Shown: positions 19,232-28,972, counted from the first letter of the stretch. The stretch: DNA of 64,000 bases from Streptomyces sp. ISL-100 (GCF_018614615.1 NZ_JAGGOK010000016.1:1-64000); one strand, 5' to 3'. The notes: generated by a model not told the origin, from the sequence alone. Program-made: numbers and translations.

Positions 19232-19257
19232 TGATCGAACGATAGGAGTTTCGATCA
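19232..19257. promoter_or_regulatory. Palindromic operator TGATCGAA-N10-TTCGATCA
   Basis: Perfect 8-bp arms in the 145-bp divergent promoter region between the regulator gene and the DUF2264 gene. A minus-strand promoter for the regulator (TTGCGG, 18 bp, TATCGT) appears to overlap it, which would give autorepression. Confidence 0.68.
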
Positions 19258-19272
19258 TTCAACCGCAATCCA

Positions 19273-19301
19273 TTGACGTTCGATCAACCCAGGTTTTAGA
19301 T
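19273..19301 (+). promoter_or_regulatory. Promoter of DUF2264 gene with operator in spacer
   Basis: TTGACG (19273-19278) and TTAGAT (19296-19301) are separated by 17 bp. The first 8 bp of the spacer are TTCGATCA, the same motif as in the adjacent palindrome, so a bound regulator would occlude RNA polymerase. Confidence 0.65.
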
Positions 19302-19334
19302 TCTGGCCTGGACTCCGGCGACCAGGGGAGCATC

Positions 19335-21092
19335 ATGCCGTTCGGGAACCGCGACGAATGGGAATCGACGGCGGACCAGCTCCTGCTGGCCGTACGCCCC
19401 CACGCCACCCCGCGCCGCGCCTTGATCAACCTGCCCGGCTCCCGCCCCAGTTGGTCCGGGCCCCGCTCCGACGGCCTCGAAGGCTATGCGCGTACGTTCC
19501 TGCTCGCCGCCTTCCGAGTCGCCGGCGCGGAAGGCCACGACCCGCACGGCCACCTCGCCCGCTACGCCGAAGGACTCACCGCAGGCACCGAAAAGCCGGT
19601 GAGCGACAGCGAGTTGACCAAGGAAGCGCCCGAGTCCTGGCCGCTCATGGCCGACGTACGCCAAGCCGTCGTCGAATCCGCCTCCATCGCCCTCGCCCTG
19701 CGCCTCACCCGCCCCTGGCTCTGGGACACCCTCGACGAGCGCACCCGCGCCCGCACCGTCGACTGGCTGCTGCCCGCCCTCGCCCCGTCCCCCGTCGACA
19801 ACAACTGGTGGCTCTTCGGCCTCACAGTCGCCGGGTTCCTCCAGGACATCGGCATCGCGACCGACCGCCCGCGGGCCACCATCGACCGCTCCCTCGCCCG
19901 CATCGAGGAATGGCACCTCGGCGACGGCTGGTACAGCGACGGCCCCAACCGTGCCTTCGACCACTACAACGCCTGGGCCCTGCACTTCTATCCCGTCCTG
20001 CACGCCCACCTCGCGGGCGACGAAACACTCCTCGCCCGCTACGGCCCGCGCCTGCACGCCCAACTCGAAGCCGAGACGAGGATGTTCGACGCCAACGGCG
20101 CCCCCATGCCGTACGGCCGCTCCCTCACCTACCGCTTCGCCGCCGCGGCCGCCCCCTGGCTCGGCGAACTCACCGGCCACACCCCCCTCAGCCCGGGCGC
20201 TACCCGCCGCCTCGCCTCCGGCACCCTGCGCTACTTCCTCGACCGGGGCGCGGTCGGCGCCGACGGACTGCTGACGCTCGGCTGGCACGGCCCGTACGCC
20301 CCGGTCATCCAGAGCTACTCAGGCCCGGCCTCCCCCTACTGGGCCGCCAAGGGCTTCCTCGGCCTGCTGCTACCGGCCGGCCACCCGGCCTGGACCGACC
20401 CCGAAGAGCCGTTGCCCGCCGAGACCCGGGACGCCGTCACCACCCTCGGCCCGCCGAACATGCTGATCCAGTCCACGGCGGCCGACGGTCTCGTACGCCT
20501 CCACAACCACGGCAGCAACCACGTCGGCCCGGACGAGGACCCCGGCTACGCCCGCTTCGCCTACTCCACCCGCACGGGCCCGACCCACGACAGCGCCGAT
20601 AACCACTTCGCCCTGCGCATCGACGGCGCCTGGACCCAACGCGGCCCCGCCCGCCCCCTGGCAGGCGGCCCCGGCTGGGCTGCCTCCGCGCACACCCCCG
20701 CCCCCGGCATCCGCGTCGCGTCCGCCACCGCCGTCCACGGCCGCGCCGAACTCCGCGCCCACCTCGTCACCGGCGCCCCGGAGGGAACCCCCGTACGCCA
20801 GACCGGCTGGGCCTGCGACGGCCGGGTGACCGCCCAGCTCCACCCGCTCCACGGCTACACCACCGCCCGCGACTTGCCCACCGGCTCGACCCTGGCCGCT
20901 GCCCGCACCCGTACCGCCGCTCTCGACGGCCGCACCACGGCGGGCGACACCCTCTTCGCGGCCCTGGCATCCCTCACCGCCGAGCCCGACCCGGCGCCCG
21001 TCATCACCCTCGCCGACGTCCGGATCACCGGCCACACCATCGAGGTCACCTGGCGGGACGGGTCAACTGCCGAGCTGAGCCTGGGTCACTGA
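19335..21092 (+). CDS. DUF2264 family protein, putative carbohydrate-active enzyme
   Basis: A 585-residue protein starting MPFGNRDEWESTADQLL with AGGGGAG upstream. It has the DUF2264 layout: a helical N-terminal two-thirds rich in Trp and aromatic motifs (NNWWLFGLTVAGFLQDIG; HLGDGWYSDGPNRAFDHYN; APMPYGRSLTYRF) and a beta-rich C-terminal third. The aromatic-lined helical barrel resembles glycoside hydrolases and polysaccharide lyases of the (alpha/alpha)6 class. No signal peptide is visible, so it probably acts inside on imported oligosaccharide. Shared operators with the ABC operon support this. The precise reaction is unknown. Confidence 0.82.
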   Translation: MPFGNRDEWESTADQLLLAVRPHATPRRALINLPGSRPSWSGPRSDGLEGYARTFLLAAFRVAGAEGHDPHGHLARYAEGLTAGTEKPVSDSELTKEAPESWPLMADVRQAVVESASIALALRLTRPWLWDTLDERTRARTVDWLLPALAPSPVDNNWWLFGLTVAGFLQDIGIATDRPRATIDRSLARIEEWHLGDGWYSDGPNRAFDHYNAWALHFYPVLHAHLAGDETLLARYGPRLHAQLEAETRMFDANGAPMPYGRSLTYRFAAAAAPWLGELTGHTPLSPGATRRLASGTLRYFLDRGAVGADGLLTLGWHGPYAPVIQSYSGPASPYWAAKGFLGLLLPAGHPAWTDPEEPLPAETRDAVTTLGPPNMLIQSTAADGLVRLHNHGSNHVGPDEDPGYARFAYSTRTGPTHDSADNHFALRIDGAWTQRGPARPLAGGPGWAASAHTPAPGIRVASATAVHGRAELRAHLVTGAPEGTPVRQTGWACDGRVTAQLHPLHGYTTARDLPTGSTLAAARTRTAALDGRTTAGDTLFAALASLTAEPDPAPVITLADVRITGHTIEVTWRDGSTAELSLGH

Positions 21093-21859
21093 GGTCCGTA
21101 CTTCCGGCCCGTCTTCGAAGTGATCCCTCCCAGCAGGCCACGAGGCGCCAGCTTCACCGCGCCCATCAGCGCCTTGTACCGCGGGTCCGGCACCGACACC
21201 GTCTTCCCGCGCGCCAGATCACCCATCGCCGCCGCCACCAGCTTGTCCGCGTCGAGCCACATCCACCCCGGGATGTTGTCCGTCCCCATCCCGGCCCGCT
21301 CATGGAATTCCGTACGTACGAAACCGGGACACAGCGCCATCAGCCGCACCCCGCTCCCCGCCAGGTCCCGAGCCGCGCCCTGCGTGAACTGCACGACCCA
21401 CGCCTTGGAGGCTCCGTACGTCCCGCGCGGTACGAAGGCGGCGACGGACGCGACGTTGACGACGCCGCCGCGCCCCCGCTCCTTCATCCCGGCGGTGGCC
21501 GCCGCCGTCAGCCGCAGAACCGCCTCGCAGTGCACCTTCAGCATCGTCAGTTCGTCGGCCATGGACACTTCGAGGAAGCGCCCCTTGTTGCCGAACCCCG
21601 CGTTGTTGACCAGCAGATCCACCGGATGTCTGCGGTCCGACAGCCGCGCCTCGACCGACGTGATCCCGGCGTCCGTCGACAGGTCCGCGGTCAGCACCTC
21701 CGCTTCGATGCCGTGCAGATCGTGCAGCTCCGTCGCCTGTTCCTGGAGCCGCTCGGTGTCGCGGGCCACCAGCACCAGGTTGTGCCCGTCCGTGGCGAGG
21801 CGCCGCGCGAAGGCGGCGCCGATGCCTGCTGTAGCTCCGGTAATCAGTGCAGTCGTCAT
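21086..21859 (-). CDS. Short-chain dehydrogenase/reductase
   Basis: A 257-residue classical SDR. The cofactor motif is TGATAGIG (residues 8-15), NNAG is present, and the catalytic residues are S138, Y148 and K152 (YGASK). The ATG at 21859 is chosen; a longer reading would extend into the spacer. No good Shine-Dalgarno sequence is visible, and the start codon is the last part of a perfect palindrome. The 3' end overlaps the convergent DUF2264 gene by 7 bp. The substrate is unknown. Confidence 0.88.
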   Translation of the reverse strand: MTTALITGATAGIGAAFARRLATDGHNLVLVARDTERLQEQATELHDLHGIEAEVLTADLSTDAGITSVEARLSDRRHPVDLLVNNAGFGNKGRFLEVSMADELTMLKVHCEAVLRLTAAATAGMKERGRGGVVNVASVAAFVPRGTYGASKAWVVQFTQGAARDLAGSGVRLMALCPGFVRTEFHERAGMGTDNIPGWMWLDADKLVAAAMGDLARGKTVSVPDPRYKALMGAVKLAPRGLLGGITSKTGRKYGPQ

Positions 21860-21884
21860 GCGGGGCACGTTAGTGCCCCGCATG
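21857..21884. repeat. 28-bp palindrome covering the SDR start codon
   Basis: CATGCGGGGCAC-GTTA-GTGCCCCGCATG: 12-bp perfect arms with a 4-nt loop. In the mRNA the right arm ends with the ATG of the SDR gene, so the start codon would be locked in a hairpin. It could equally be an operator for a dimeric repressor. Confidence 0.7.
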
Positions 21885-21920
21885 ACGCGCCCGCCCGCCA
21901 GGCTTTGCGGCCCAGGACTG

Positions 21921-22577
21921 TCAGGAGACGTACTTGCGCGCCGCCTCCAGCGCCTCCGGGTGCAGCGCCTCACCGGCCGCGAGCGTGCGCGCCAGCAGCT
22001 CGCGCTCCGTCGTCGCGGCCCTGAACTGCAAGCCGACCGTGACGTCGTGGTCCGGCCGGTGCAGGATCTCGATGGTGTCGCCCGCCCGTATCTCGCCCGG
22101 CTCGATCACCCGCAGGTACGCCCCGGGCGCGGCCTGCCGCGTGAAGCGCTTGACCCATCCCTTCTCGCCGAGGGCCTGCGCGAACGTACGGCACGGAATG
22201 CGGCTGGAGGTCACCTCCAGGACCAAGTCGGCGCCGACGCGCCAGCGTTCGCCGATGAGCGCGCCGTTTACGTCGAGCCCGAGGGTCGTGAGGTTCTCGC
22301 CGAACGAGCCGTTGGCCAGCGTGCGCCCCAGCTCGCGCTCCCAGCCGTCGAGGTCCTCGCGCGCGAAGGCGTACACCGCCTGGTCGTCACCACCGTGATG
22401 GCGCTTGTTGCACACCGAGTCCCCGACCAGCCCGCCCGCCCCGACGCCCTTGGGCCCGGGCGCCACCACCCGAACGGGCCCGTCGACGGGCTGCTTGTTG
22501 ATGCCGGTGGTGCCACTCGGAGCGTCGGCGTAATCCACGGCCTCGGCGCGGCCCACGTTCACGGTCAGAAGCTTCAT
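21921..22577 (-). CDS. MOSC domain protein (YiiM-like)
   Basis: A 218-residue MOSC protein starting MKLLTVNVGRAEAVDY. It shows GLVGDSVCNKRHHGGDDQAVYAF, FGENLTTLGLDV and SSRIPCRTFA, hallmarks of the YiiM branch, with Cys residues that could bind the molybdenum-cofactor sulfur. Relatives reduce N-hydroxylated purine analogues or act in molybdoenzyme sulfuration. It is divergent from the LysR gene, 80 bp away, which may regulate it. Confidence 0.88.
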   Translation of the reverse strand: MKLLTVNVGRAEAVDYADAPSGTTGINKQPVDGPVRVVAPGPKGVGAGGLVGDSVCNKRHHGGDDQAVYAFAREDLDGWERELGRTLANGSFGENLTTLGLDVNGALIGERWRVGADLVLEVTSSRIPCRTFAQALGEKGWVKRFTRQAAPGAYLRVIEPGEIRAGDTIEILHRPDHDVTVGLQFRAATTERELLARTLAAGEALHPEALEAARKYVS

Positions 22578-22657
22578 GGCCGAACGTTAACCGGCCATGA
22601 CTCAAAGTCGCTCGCCATTATTCTGCGGCAAACCCAAGAGTCGCTTATGCTTGAAGG

Positions 22658-23554
22658 GTGATCGAAGCCCGTCATCTCCGTATCCTGCGCGCCGTGGCCG
22701 CCACCGGTTCCTTCTCCGCCGCCGCGCGCGAACTCGGCTGCACGCAGCCCGCCGTGAGCCAGCAGATGAAGGCCCTCGAACTCTCCGCGGGCACCACGCT
22801 GCTCATCCGTACGGGCCGCGAGATGCGCCTCAGCCAGGCGGGCGAGGTCCTGGTCCGGCACGCGGTCGGCATCCTCGCCGGGCTGACCGCCGCCGAGGAG
22901 GAGGTCGCCGCCATCGCGGGCCTGCGCGCCGGACGCGTACGCCTGGTGTCGTTCCCCAGCGGCAGCTCCACCCTCGTCCCCACCGCGCTGGCCGCGCTGC
23001 GCGCCGCCCACCCCGGCACCCGCGTGTCACTGGTCGACGCGGAGCCCCCGCGCTCGGTCGAAATGCTGCGCGAGGGCGACTGCGACGTGGCGCTGGCGTT
23101 CCGCTACGGGCCCGGGGGCGCCACCGAGGACTGGAACGACCTGGTCGTACGCCCGCTGCTCACCGACCGTCTCGTCGGCCTGGTCCCCGAGGGGCACCGG
23201 CTCGCGGAGGCCGGCCAGGTCGGCATCGGGGAACTGGCCGACGAGCCGTGGATCGCGGGCTGCCCGCGCTGCCGCAGGCAGCTGGTCGAGGTGTGCGAGA
23301 GCGCGGGCTTCACGCCCCGGATCGATTTCGCGACCGACGACTACCCGGCCGTGATCGGCCTGGTCGGCGCCGGCCTCGGGGTCGCGGTCCTGCCCGAGCT
23401 GGCGATGGAGTCGGTACGTCCGAAAGGTGCGCGCACCGTGGCGGTGGAGCCGGCCGTGCGGCGCGAGATCGTGGCGCTCACGCTGCCGGACCTGGCTCAG
23501 GTGCCGGCGGTGGCGGCCACACTCGACCAGCTGGCGCTCGCTGCGGCTCGCTGA
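22658..23554 (+). CDS. LysR family transcriptional regulator
   Basis: A 298-residue regulator. The N-terminal winged helix (residues 1-60) reads IEARHLRILRAVAATGSFSA then LGCTQPAVSQQMKALE. An inducer-binding domain follows (GRVRLVSFPSGSSTLVPTAL through DYPAVIGLVGAGLGVAVLPELAM). It has a GTG start. It is divergent from the MOSC gene and might act on the shared 80-bp region, which contains two GAGTCGC/ACTC-type half sites. The inducer is unknown. Confidence 0.9.
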   Translation: MIEARHLRILRAVAATGSFSAAARELGCTQPAVSQQMKALELSAGTTLLIRTGREMRLSQAGEVLVRHAVGILAGLTAAEEEVAAIAGLRAGRVRLVSFPSGSSTLVPTALAALRAAHPGTRVSLVDAEPPRSVEMLREGDCDVALAFRYGPGGATEDWNDLVVRPLLTDRLVGLVPEGHRLAEAGQVGIGELADEPWIAGCPRCRRQLVEVCESAGFTPRIDFATDDYPAVIGLVGAGLGVAVLPELAMESVRPKGARTVAVEPAVRREIVALTLPDLAQVPAVAATLDQLALAAAR

Positions 23555-23585
23555 GTGAGGTCAGTGCGCTGAGTGAGGTCAGTGC
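23550..23585. repeat. 18-bp tandem duplication over the LysR stop codon
   Basis: Two perfect head-to-tail copies of GCTGAGTGAGGTCAGTGC. The first contains the TGA stop of the LysR gene. A recent slippage event is likely. Confidence 0.75.
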
Positions 23586-23664
23586 AGGAGGCTGGTGCAG
23601 GCCGCGGCGCAGGCTGCGGTCCTTGATGCGGGCACGGTGCAGAAACGTTCCTTCGCGGGTTTGT

Positions 23665-24006
23665 TCACAGCGATGGTTTCATGGGGTCGGTGTGGGTGGC
23701 GGGCCCCGTCGAAGCCGTGATGAGACGGTTGCGCGCGCGGCCCATCAGCTCTTCTCGCTCATCCTCGGTCAGTCCGCCCCATACGCCGTAGGGCTCACGC
23801 ACCGCAAGGGCGTGCGCCGCACATTCCGCGCGTACCGGGCACCTCATGCAAACCTCCTTAGCCGAGTTCTCACGCGCACTCCGCGCCGCGCCCCGCTCTC
23901 CCTCCGGATGAAAGAAGAGCGAGCTGTCCACCCCGCGGCACGCCGCGAGCAGCTGCCAGTCCCACAGATCGGCGTTGGGTCCGGGAAGGCGGGAGAAATC
24001 TGCCAT
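23665..24006 (-). CDS. whiD: WhiD, WhiB-family Fe-S developmental regulator
   Basis: A 113-residue Wbl protein, MADFSRLPGPNADLWDWQ onward. The four [4Fe-4S] ligands are C23, C53, C56 and C62 (CMRCPVRAEC). The GVWGG turn and the basic C-terminal RARNRL follow. WhiD is needed for spore maturation in Streptomyces and acts by binding the principal sigma factor. The ATG has GGGGACA upstream. The neighbouring bldM gene in divergent orientation confirms the identification. Confidence 0.95.
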   Translation of the reverse strand: MADFSRLPGPNADLWDWQLLAACRGVDSSLFFHPEGERGAARSARENSAKEVCMRCPVRAECAAHALAVREPYGVWGGLTEDEREELMGRARNRLITASTGPATHTDPMKPSL

Positions 24007-24397
24007 TGCTTGTCCCCTTGCATCGATGCATCGAGAGTGCGTCTGGACCGTGAGGCGGCACCTACTTGTGCAAGTAGATGTAAATATGACTCATTGCGAA
24101 TCTAGCCACAGACACCAGCAAAACGGAAGAAAAGCCGCTAAATGGGGCATAGCTTCGCTTAGGGGGCATGGCGACCTCTGATGCGCTTCTCTGCGACCAA
24201 GCCCTCACGTAGAGTGCCGATGGTGGCAGTCCAACCCGTAACTCTTTCGAGTGACCGTCGTTGAGAGTGCGAGGCGGTTGAAAGAACAAGCGATCGGGCA
24301 AGTGTCCGAGAGCGTCAATCGCACAGGTGACGAGATATGTACCAGCCTGGAGGCTCAAGGTGACGCGCAGCAGCTGTGAGAGCCGCGGAGGACAGCA
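24007..24397. other. whiD-bldM divergent regulatory region
   Basis: This 391-bp gene-free region is visibly richer in A/T than its surroundings, as expected for developmental promoters. It contains a perfect 12-bp palindrome TGCATCGATGCA (24019-24030) in the whiD leader, an AT-rich stretch at 24064-24110, and the sigma-BldN promoter of bldM. Several GAGAGTGCG-like repeats (near 24033 and 24263) may be regulator sites. Confidence 0.6.
24237..24264 (+). promoter_or_regulatory. Sigma-BldN-dependent bldM promoter
   Basis: CGTAAC (24237-24242) and CGTTGA (24259-24264) with a 16-bp spacer exactly match the known sigma-BldN promoter of bldM. The implied 5' leader is about 125 nt. Confidence 0.88.
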
Positions 24398-25009
24398 ATG
24401 ACATCCGTCCTCGTCTGCGACGACTCCCCGCTTGCCCGAGAGGCGCTTCGCCGGGCGGTCGCGACCGTGCCCGGTGTGGAGCGCGTGACGACAGCGGCCA
24501 ACGGCGAGGAAGTCCTCCGCCGCTGGGGCGCCGACCGCTCGGACCTGATTCTGATGGACGTACGCATGCCCGGTCTGGGCGGCGTCGAGACCGTGCGCCG
24601 GCTGCTCTCCGCAGACCCGGGCGCCCGGATCATCATGCTCACGGTCGCCGAAGACCTCGACGGGGTCGCGCTCGCGGTCGCCGCCGGTGCCCGCGGCTAC
24701 CTGCACAAGGACGCCTCGCGCGCCGAACTGCGTGCGACCGTCACCCAGGCGCTCGCCGACCCGACCTGGCGGCTCGCCCCGCGCCGGCTCAGGTCGGCGG
24801 AGATGGGTGCGGCGCCGACGCTCACAGCGCGTGAGATCCAGGTGCTCGAAGGTATGAGCCACGGACGCTCCAACGCCGAGATCGGCCGTGAGCTCTTCCT
24901 TTCGGAGGACACGGTCAAGACCCACGCCCGGCGGCTCTTCAAGAAACTCGGCGCCTCGGACCGGGCGCACGCGGTCGCGCTCGGATTCCGCTGGGGCCTG
25001 GTCCGTTAG
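24398..25009 (+). CDS. bldM: BldM, atypical response regulator of sporulation
   Basis: A 203-residue NarL/FixJ-type regulator essential for aerial mycelium formation. The receiver starts MTSVLVCDDSPLAREAL with D54 in LILMDVRMPG; the LuxR-type HTH is LTAREIQVLEGMSHGRSNAE onward. BldM is known to act without phosphorylation, as a homodimer on early genes and as a heterodimer with WhiI on later ones. The ribosome binding site is GGAGGAC. The upstream sigma-BldN promoter and neighbouring whiD agree with the standard Streptomyces locus. Confidence 0.97.
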   Translation: MTSVLVCDDSPLAREALRRAVATVPGVERVTTAANGEEVLRRWGADRSDLILMDVRMPGLGGVETVRRLLSADPGARIIMLTVAEDLDGVALAVAAGARGYLHKDASRAELRATVTQALADPTWRLAPRRLRSAEMGAAPTLTAREIQVLEGMSHGRSNAEIGRELFLSEDTVKTHARRLFKKLGASDRAHAVALGFRWGLVR

Positions 25010-25268
25010 GACCGGGGCCGGTGCGCTCCCGCGCGGGTGCTGCTACGACGTGCCCCGTCCGCCGTCCGGCGGGCGGGGTAACGGACGCCCGTGCCCCTTT
25101 CCGTCGCCGATGCCGCATCCTTGAGGGGTGGAGTTCCTCGGGGACGATTCGGTCGAGCGGGAGGGGAGGGCTCAGGAGATGAGTTCCGGCGTACCTGCTC
25201 ATAACGCTTCGGTGCACAACTACGGACGTGGTGCCGCGGATGGGTCGGTGTCAAGGCACCATGGACCG

Positions 25269-25844
25269 ATGCGCGACGACGAGACGACGGTGATCGGTGC
25301 ACTCGTCCGACGTGCCGTCGAGGGCGACGAGCAGGCGACGCACGATCTGCTGGCCCGCGTCCATCCGCTGGCTCTGCGCTACTGCCGCACCCGGCTGAGC
25401 CGGCTACCCGGTGATGCCCGCCACTTCGTGGAGGACCTGGCGCAGGAAGTCTGCGTCGCGGTCCTCATGGCTCTGCCGCGCTACAAGGACACCGGACGGC
25501 CCTTCGAGGCCTTCGTCTTCGCCATCGCCGCGCACAAGGTCGCGGACCTCCAGCGCGCCGCGATGCGTCACCCCGGGTCGACCGCGGTGCCGTCCGACGA
25601 GATGCCGGAGCGGCCCGACGATTCCCTCGGCCCCGAGGAGCGCGCGCTGCTCAGCAGCGACGCCGAGTGGGCGAAGAAACTTCTGGCAAATCTTCCCCAG
25701 GCGCAGCGCGAGCTGCTCGTGCTCCGGGTCGCGGTCGGGCTGACCGCCGAGGAGACCGGGCAGATGCTGGGCATGTCCCCAGGTGCCGTGCGGGTCGCGC
25801 AGCATCGCGCGCTCAGCCGGCTGCGGGCGCTCGCCGGGCAGTGA
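25269..25844 (+). CDS. ECF RNA polymerase sigma factor (SigD/ShbA-like)
   Basis: A 191-residue extracytoplasmic-function sigma factor. Region 2 holds [10 protein letters not shown] and [20 protein letters not shown]; region 4 holds [20 protein letters not shown] and [17 protein letters not shown]. Its place between bldM and guaB matches the actinobacterial sigD position and, from memory, the ShbA sigma factor that drives hrdB in Streptomyces. The ATG at 25269 is chosen; in-frame GTG 25248 and ATG 25179 are alternatives. No anti-sigma gene is adjacent. The family call is secure and the ShbA name is inference. Confidence 0.88.
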   Translation: MRDDETTVIGALVRRAVEGDEQATHDLLARVHPLALRYCRTRLSRLPGDARHFVEDLAQEVCVAVLMALPRYKDTGRPFEAFVFAIAAHKVADLQRAAMRHPGSTAVPSDEMPERPDDSLGPEERALLSSDAEWAKKLLANLPQAQRELLVLRVAVGLTAEETGQMLGMSPGAVRVAQHRALSRLRALAGQ

Positions 25845-25938
25845 CGCCGACGCGCCCGGTCCTTCCGCGTGCCGTATGAACGTACAGACCTTGTGGGTGA
25901 TCTTGCTCGTGGAATGAGACACCGTGCGATCCCGTTAG

Positions 25939-27486
<1,548 letters not shown>

Positions 27487-27503
27487 CCTCGCACGTACAC
27501 GCT

Positions 27504-27539
27504 GAGGGGCGGCCCCGAATATTCCCGGGGCCGCCCCTC
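27504..27539. terminator. guaB terminator
   Basis: A 14-bp perfect stem (GAGGGGCGGCCCCG and its complement) with an 8-nt AT-rich loop, 17 bp after the guaB stop. Confidence 0.85.
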
Positions 27540-27592
27540 GTGTGTGTGTCGGGGATACTGGAACGGCATACCAAGAGGGAAAGGCCACACAC

Positions 27593-28720
27593 GTGACTGA
27601 GATCGAGATCGGGCGCGGCAAGCGCGGCCGCAGGGCGTACGCGTTCGACGACATCGCCATCGTGCCGAGCCGGCGCACCCGGGACCCGAAGGAGGTCTCG
27701 ATCGCCTGGCAGATCGACGCCTATCGTTTCGAGCTGCCGTTCCTGGCCGCTCCGATGGACTCGGTCGTCTCGCCGCAGACCGCCATCCGCATCGGTGAGC
27801 TGGGCGGTCTGGGCGTACTGAACCTCGAAGGTCTGTGGACGCGGTACGAGGACCCGGAGCCGCTGCTCCAGGAGATCGCGGAGCTCGACGACGAGAGCGC
27901 CGCGACCCGCCGCCTCCAGGAGATCTACGCCGCTCCGATCAAGGCGGACCTGATCGGGCAGCGCATCAAGGAGGTGCGCGACTCGGGTGTCGTCACCGCC
28001 GCCGCGCTGTCTCCGCAGCGTACGGCCGAGTTCTCCAAGGCCGTCGTCGACGCCGGTGTGGACATCTTCGTGATCCGTGGCACCACGGTCTCCGCCGAGC
28101 ACGTGTCGGGCGCGGCCGAGCCGCTGAACCTCAAGCAGTTCATCTACGAGCTCGACGTCCCGGTCATCGTGGGCGGCTGCGCGACGTACACCGCCGCGCT
28201 GCACCTGATGCGTACGGGCGCGGCCGGTGTCCTCGTCGGCTTCGGCGGCGGGGCCGCGCACACCACGCGCAACGTGCTCGGCATCCAGGTCCCGATGGCG
28301 ACCGCGGTCGCCGATGTGGCCGCGGCGCGCCGCGACTACATGGACGAGTCCGGCGGCCGGTACGTGCACGTCATCGCCGACGGCGGCGTGGGCTGGTCCG
28401 GCGACCTGCCGAAGGCCATCGCCTGCGGCGCGGACGCCGTGATGATGGGCTCGCCGCTGGCGCGCGCGACCGACGCGCCGGGCCGCGGCCACCACTGGGG
28501 CATGGAGGCCGTCCACGAGGACGTGCCGCGCGGAAAGCGCATGGACCTGGGCGCCGTCGGCACGACGGAGGAGATCCTGCTCGGCCCGTCGCACACCCCG
28601 GACGGCTCGATGAACCTGTTCGGCGCGCTGCGCCGCTCGATGGCGACGACGGGCTACAGCGAGCTCAAGGAGTTCCAGCGCGTCGAGGTGACGGTCTCCC
28701 CGGCCGAGCACAAGCGCTGA
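27593..28720 (+). CDS. guaB3: GuaB3 family IMP dehydrogenase-related protein
   Basis: A 375-residue IMPDH/GMP-reductase homologue without CBS domains. It begins with a GTG and TEIEIGRGKRGRRAYAFDDI. The barrel contains FLAAPMDSVVSPQTA and HVIADGGVGWSGDLPKAIAC. At the position of the IMPDH catalytic loop it reads GFGGGAAHTTR, so the Cys nucleophile is absent, as I recall for other actinobacterial GuaB3 proteins. It sits right after guaB. A GMP-reductase activity has been reported for some GuaB3 proteins, but the missing Cys makes the reaction here unclear. Confidence 0.9.
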   Translation: MTEIEIGRGKRGRRAYAFDDIAIVPSRRTRDPKEVSIAWQIDAYRFELPFLAAPMDSVVSPQTAIRIGELGGLGVLNLEGLWTRYEDPEPLLQEIAELDDESAATRRLQEIYAAPIKADLIGQRIKEVRDSGVVTAAALSPQRTAEFSKAVVDAGVDIFVIRGTTVSAEHVSGAAEPLNLKQFIYELDVPVIVGGCATYTAALHLMRTGAAGVLVGFGGGAAHTTRNVLGIQVPMATAVADVAAARRDYMDESGGRYVHVIADGGVGWSGDLPKAIACGADAVMMGSPLARATDAPGRGHHWGMEAVHEDVPRGKRMDLGAVGTTEEILLGPSHTPDGSMNLFGALRRSMATTGYSELKEFQRVEVTVSPAEHKR

Positions 28721-28732
28721 CCGATACGCAAC

Positions 28733-28773
28733 GTGAAGGGGCCCGGACCACCGTGTGGTCCGGGCCCCTTCAC
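28733..28773. terminator. guaB3 terminator
   Basis: A 19-bp perfect stem (arms 28733-28751 and 28755-28773, beginning GTGAAGGGGCCC) with a CGT loop, 12 bp after the guaB3 stop. It can act on both strands. Confidence 0.9.
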
Positions 28774-28788
28774 GTCGGACCTGCTCCC

Positions 28789-28920
28789 TCAGCCCGCCCT
28801 GCGCCGGAGCACATCCCGCGTCCGGGGGCGCGGGATGTGCTCCGGGGCGCGGAACGGCATCGGGACCACCGCGTGCGGCGGTACGCCCGCGTCGATGCGG
28901 GCCACGTCGGCCGCGCCCAT
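28789..28920 (-). CDS. Possible small gene or gene remnant
   Basis: A 43-codon minus-strand frame, MGAADVARIDAGVPPHAVVP onward, ending in RTRDVLRRRAG. The same frame stays open upstream (reading VEPTLYR before the Met), so this may be the tail of a truncated gene. Third codon positions are mostly G/C, as in real genes here. Against it: no clear ribosome binding site, and a perfect 17-bp hairpin lies inside the frame (28804-28845). It lies between a terminator and the membrane-protein gene on the same strand. Confidence 0.35.
   Translation of the reverse strand: MGAADVARIDAGVPPHAVVPMPFRAPEHIPRPRTRDVLRRRAG
28804..28845. terminator. Second hairpin downstream of the 28973-29461 gene
   Basis: Perfect 17-bp arms beginning CCGGAGCACATC with an 8-nt loop. 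It would terminate minus-strand transcripts of the membrane-protein gene upstream, unless the overlapping small frame is translated. Confidence 0.6.
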
Positions 28921-28972
28921 GCGGTACAGCGTCGGCTCGACTGACAGTGAGAACCCGTCGTGGGGAAGTGGG

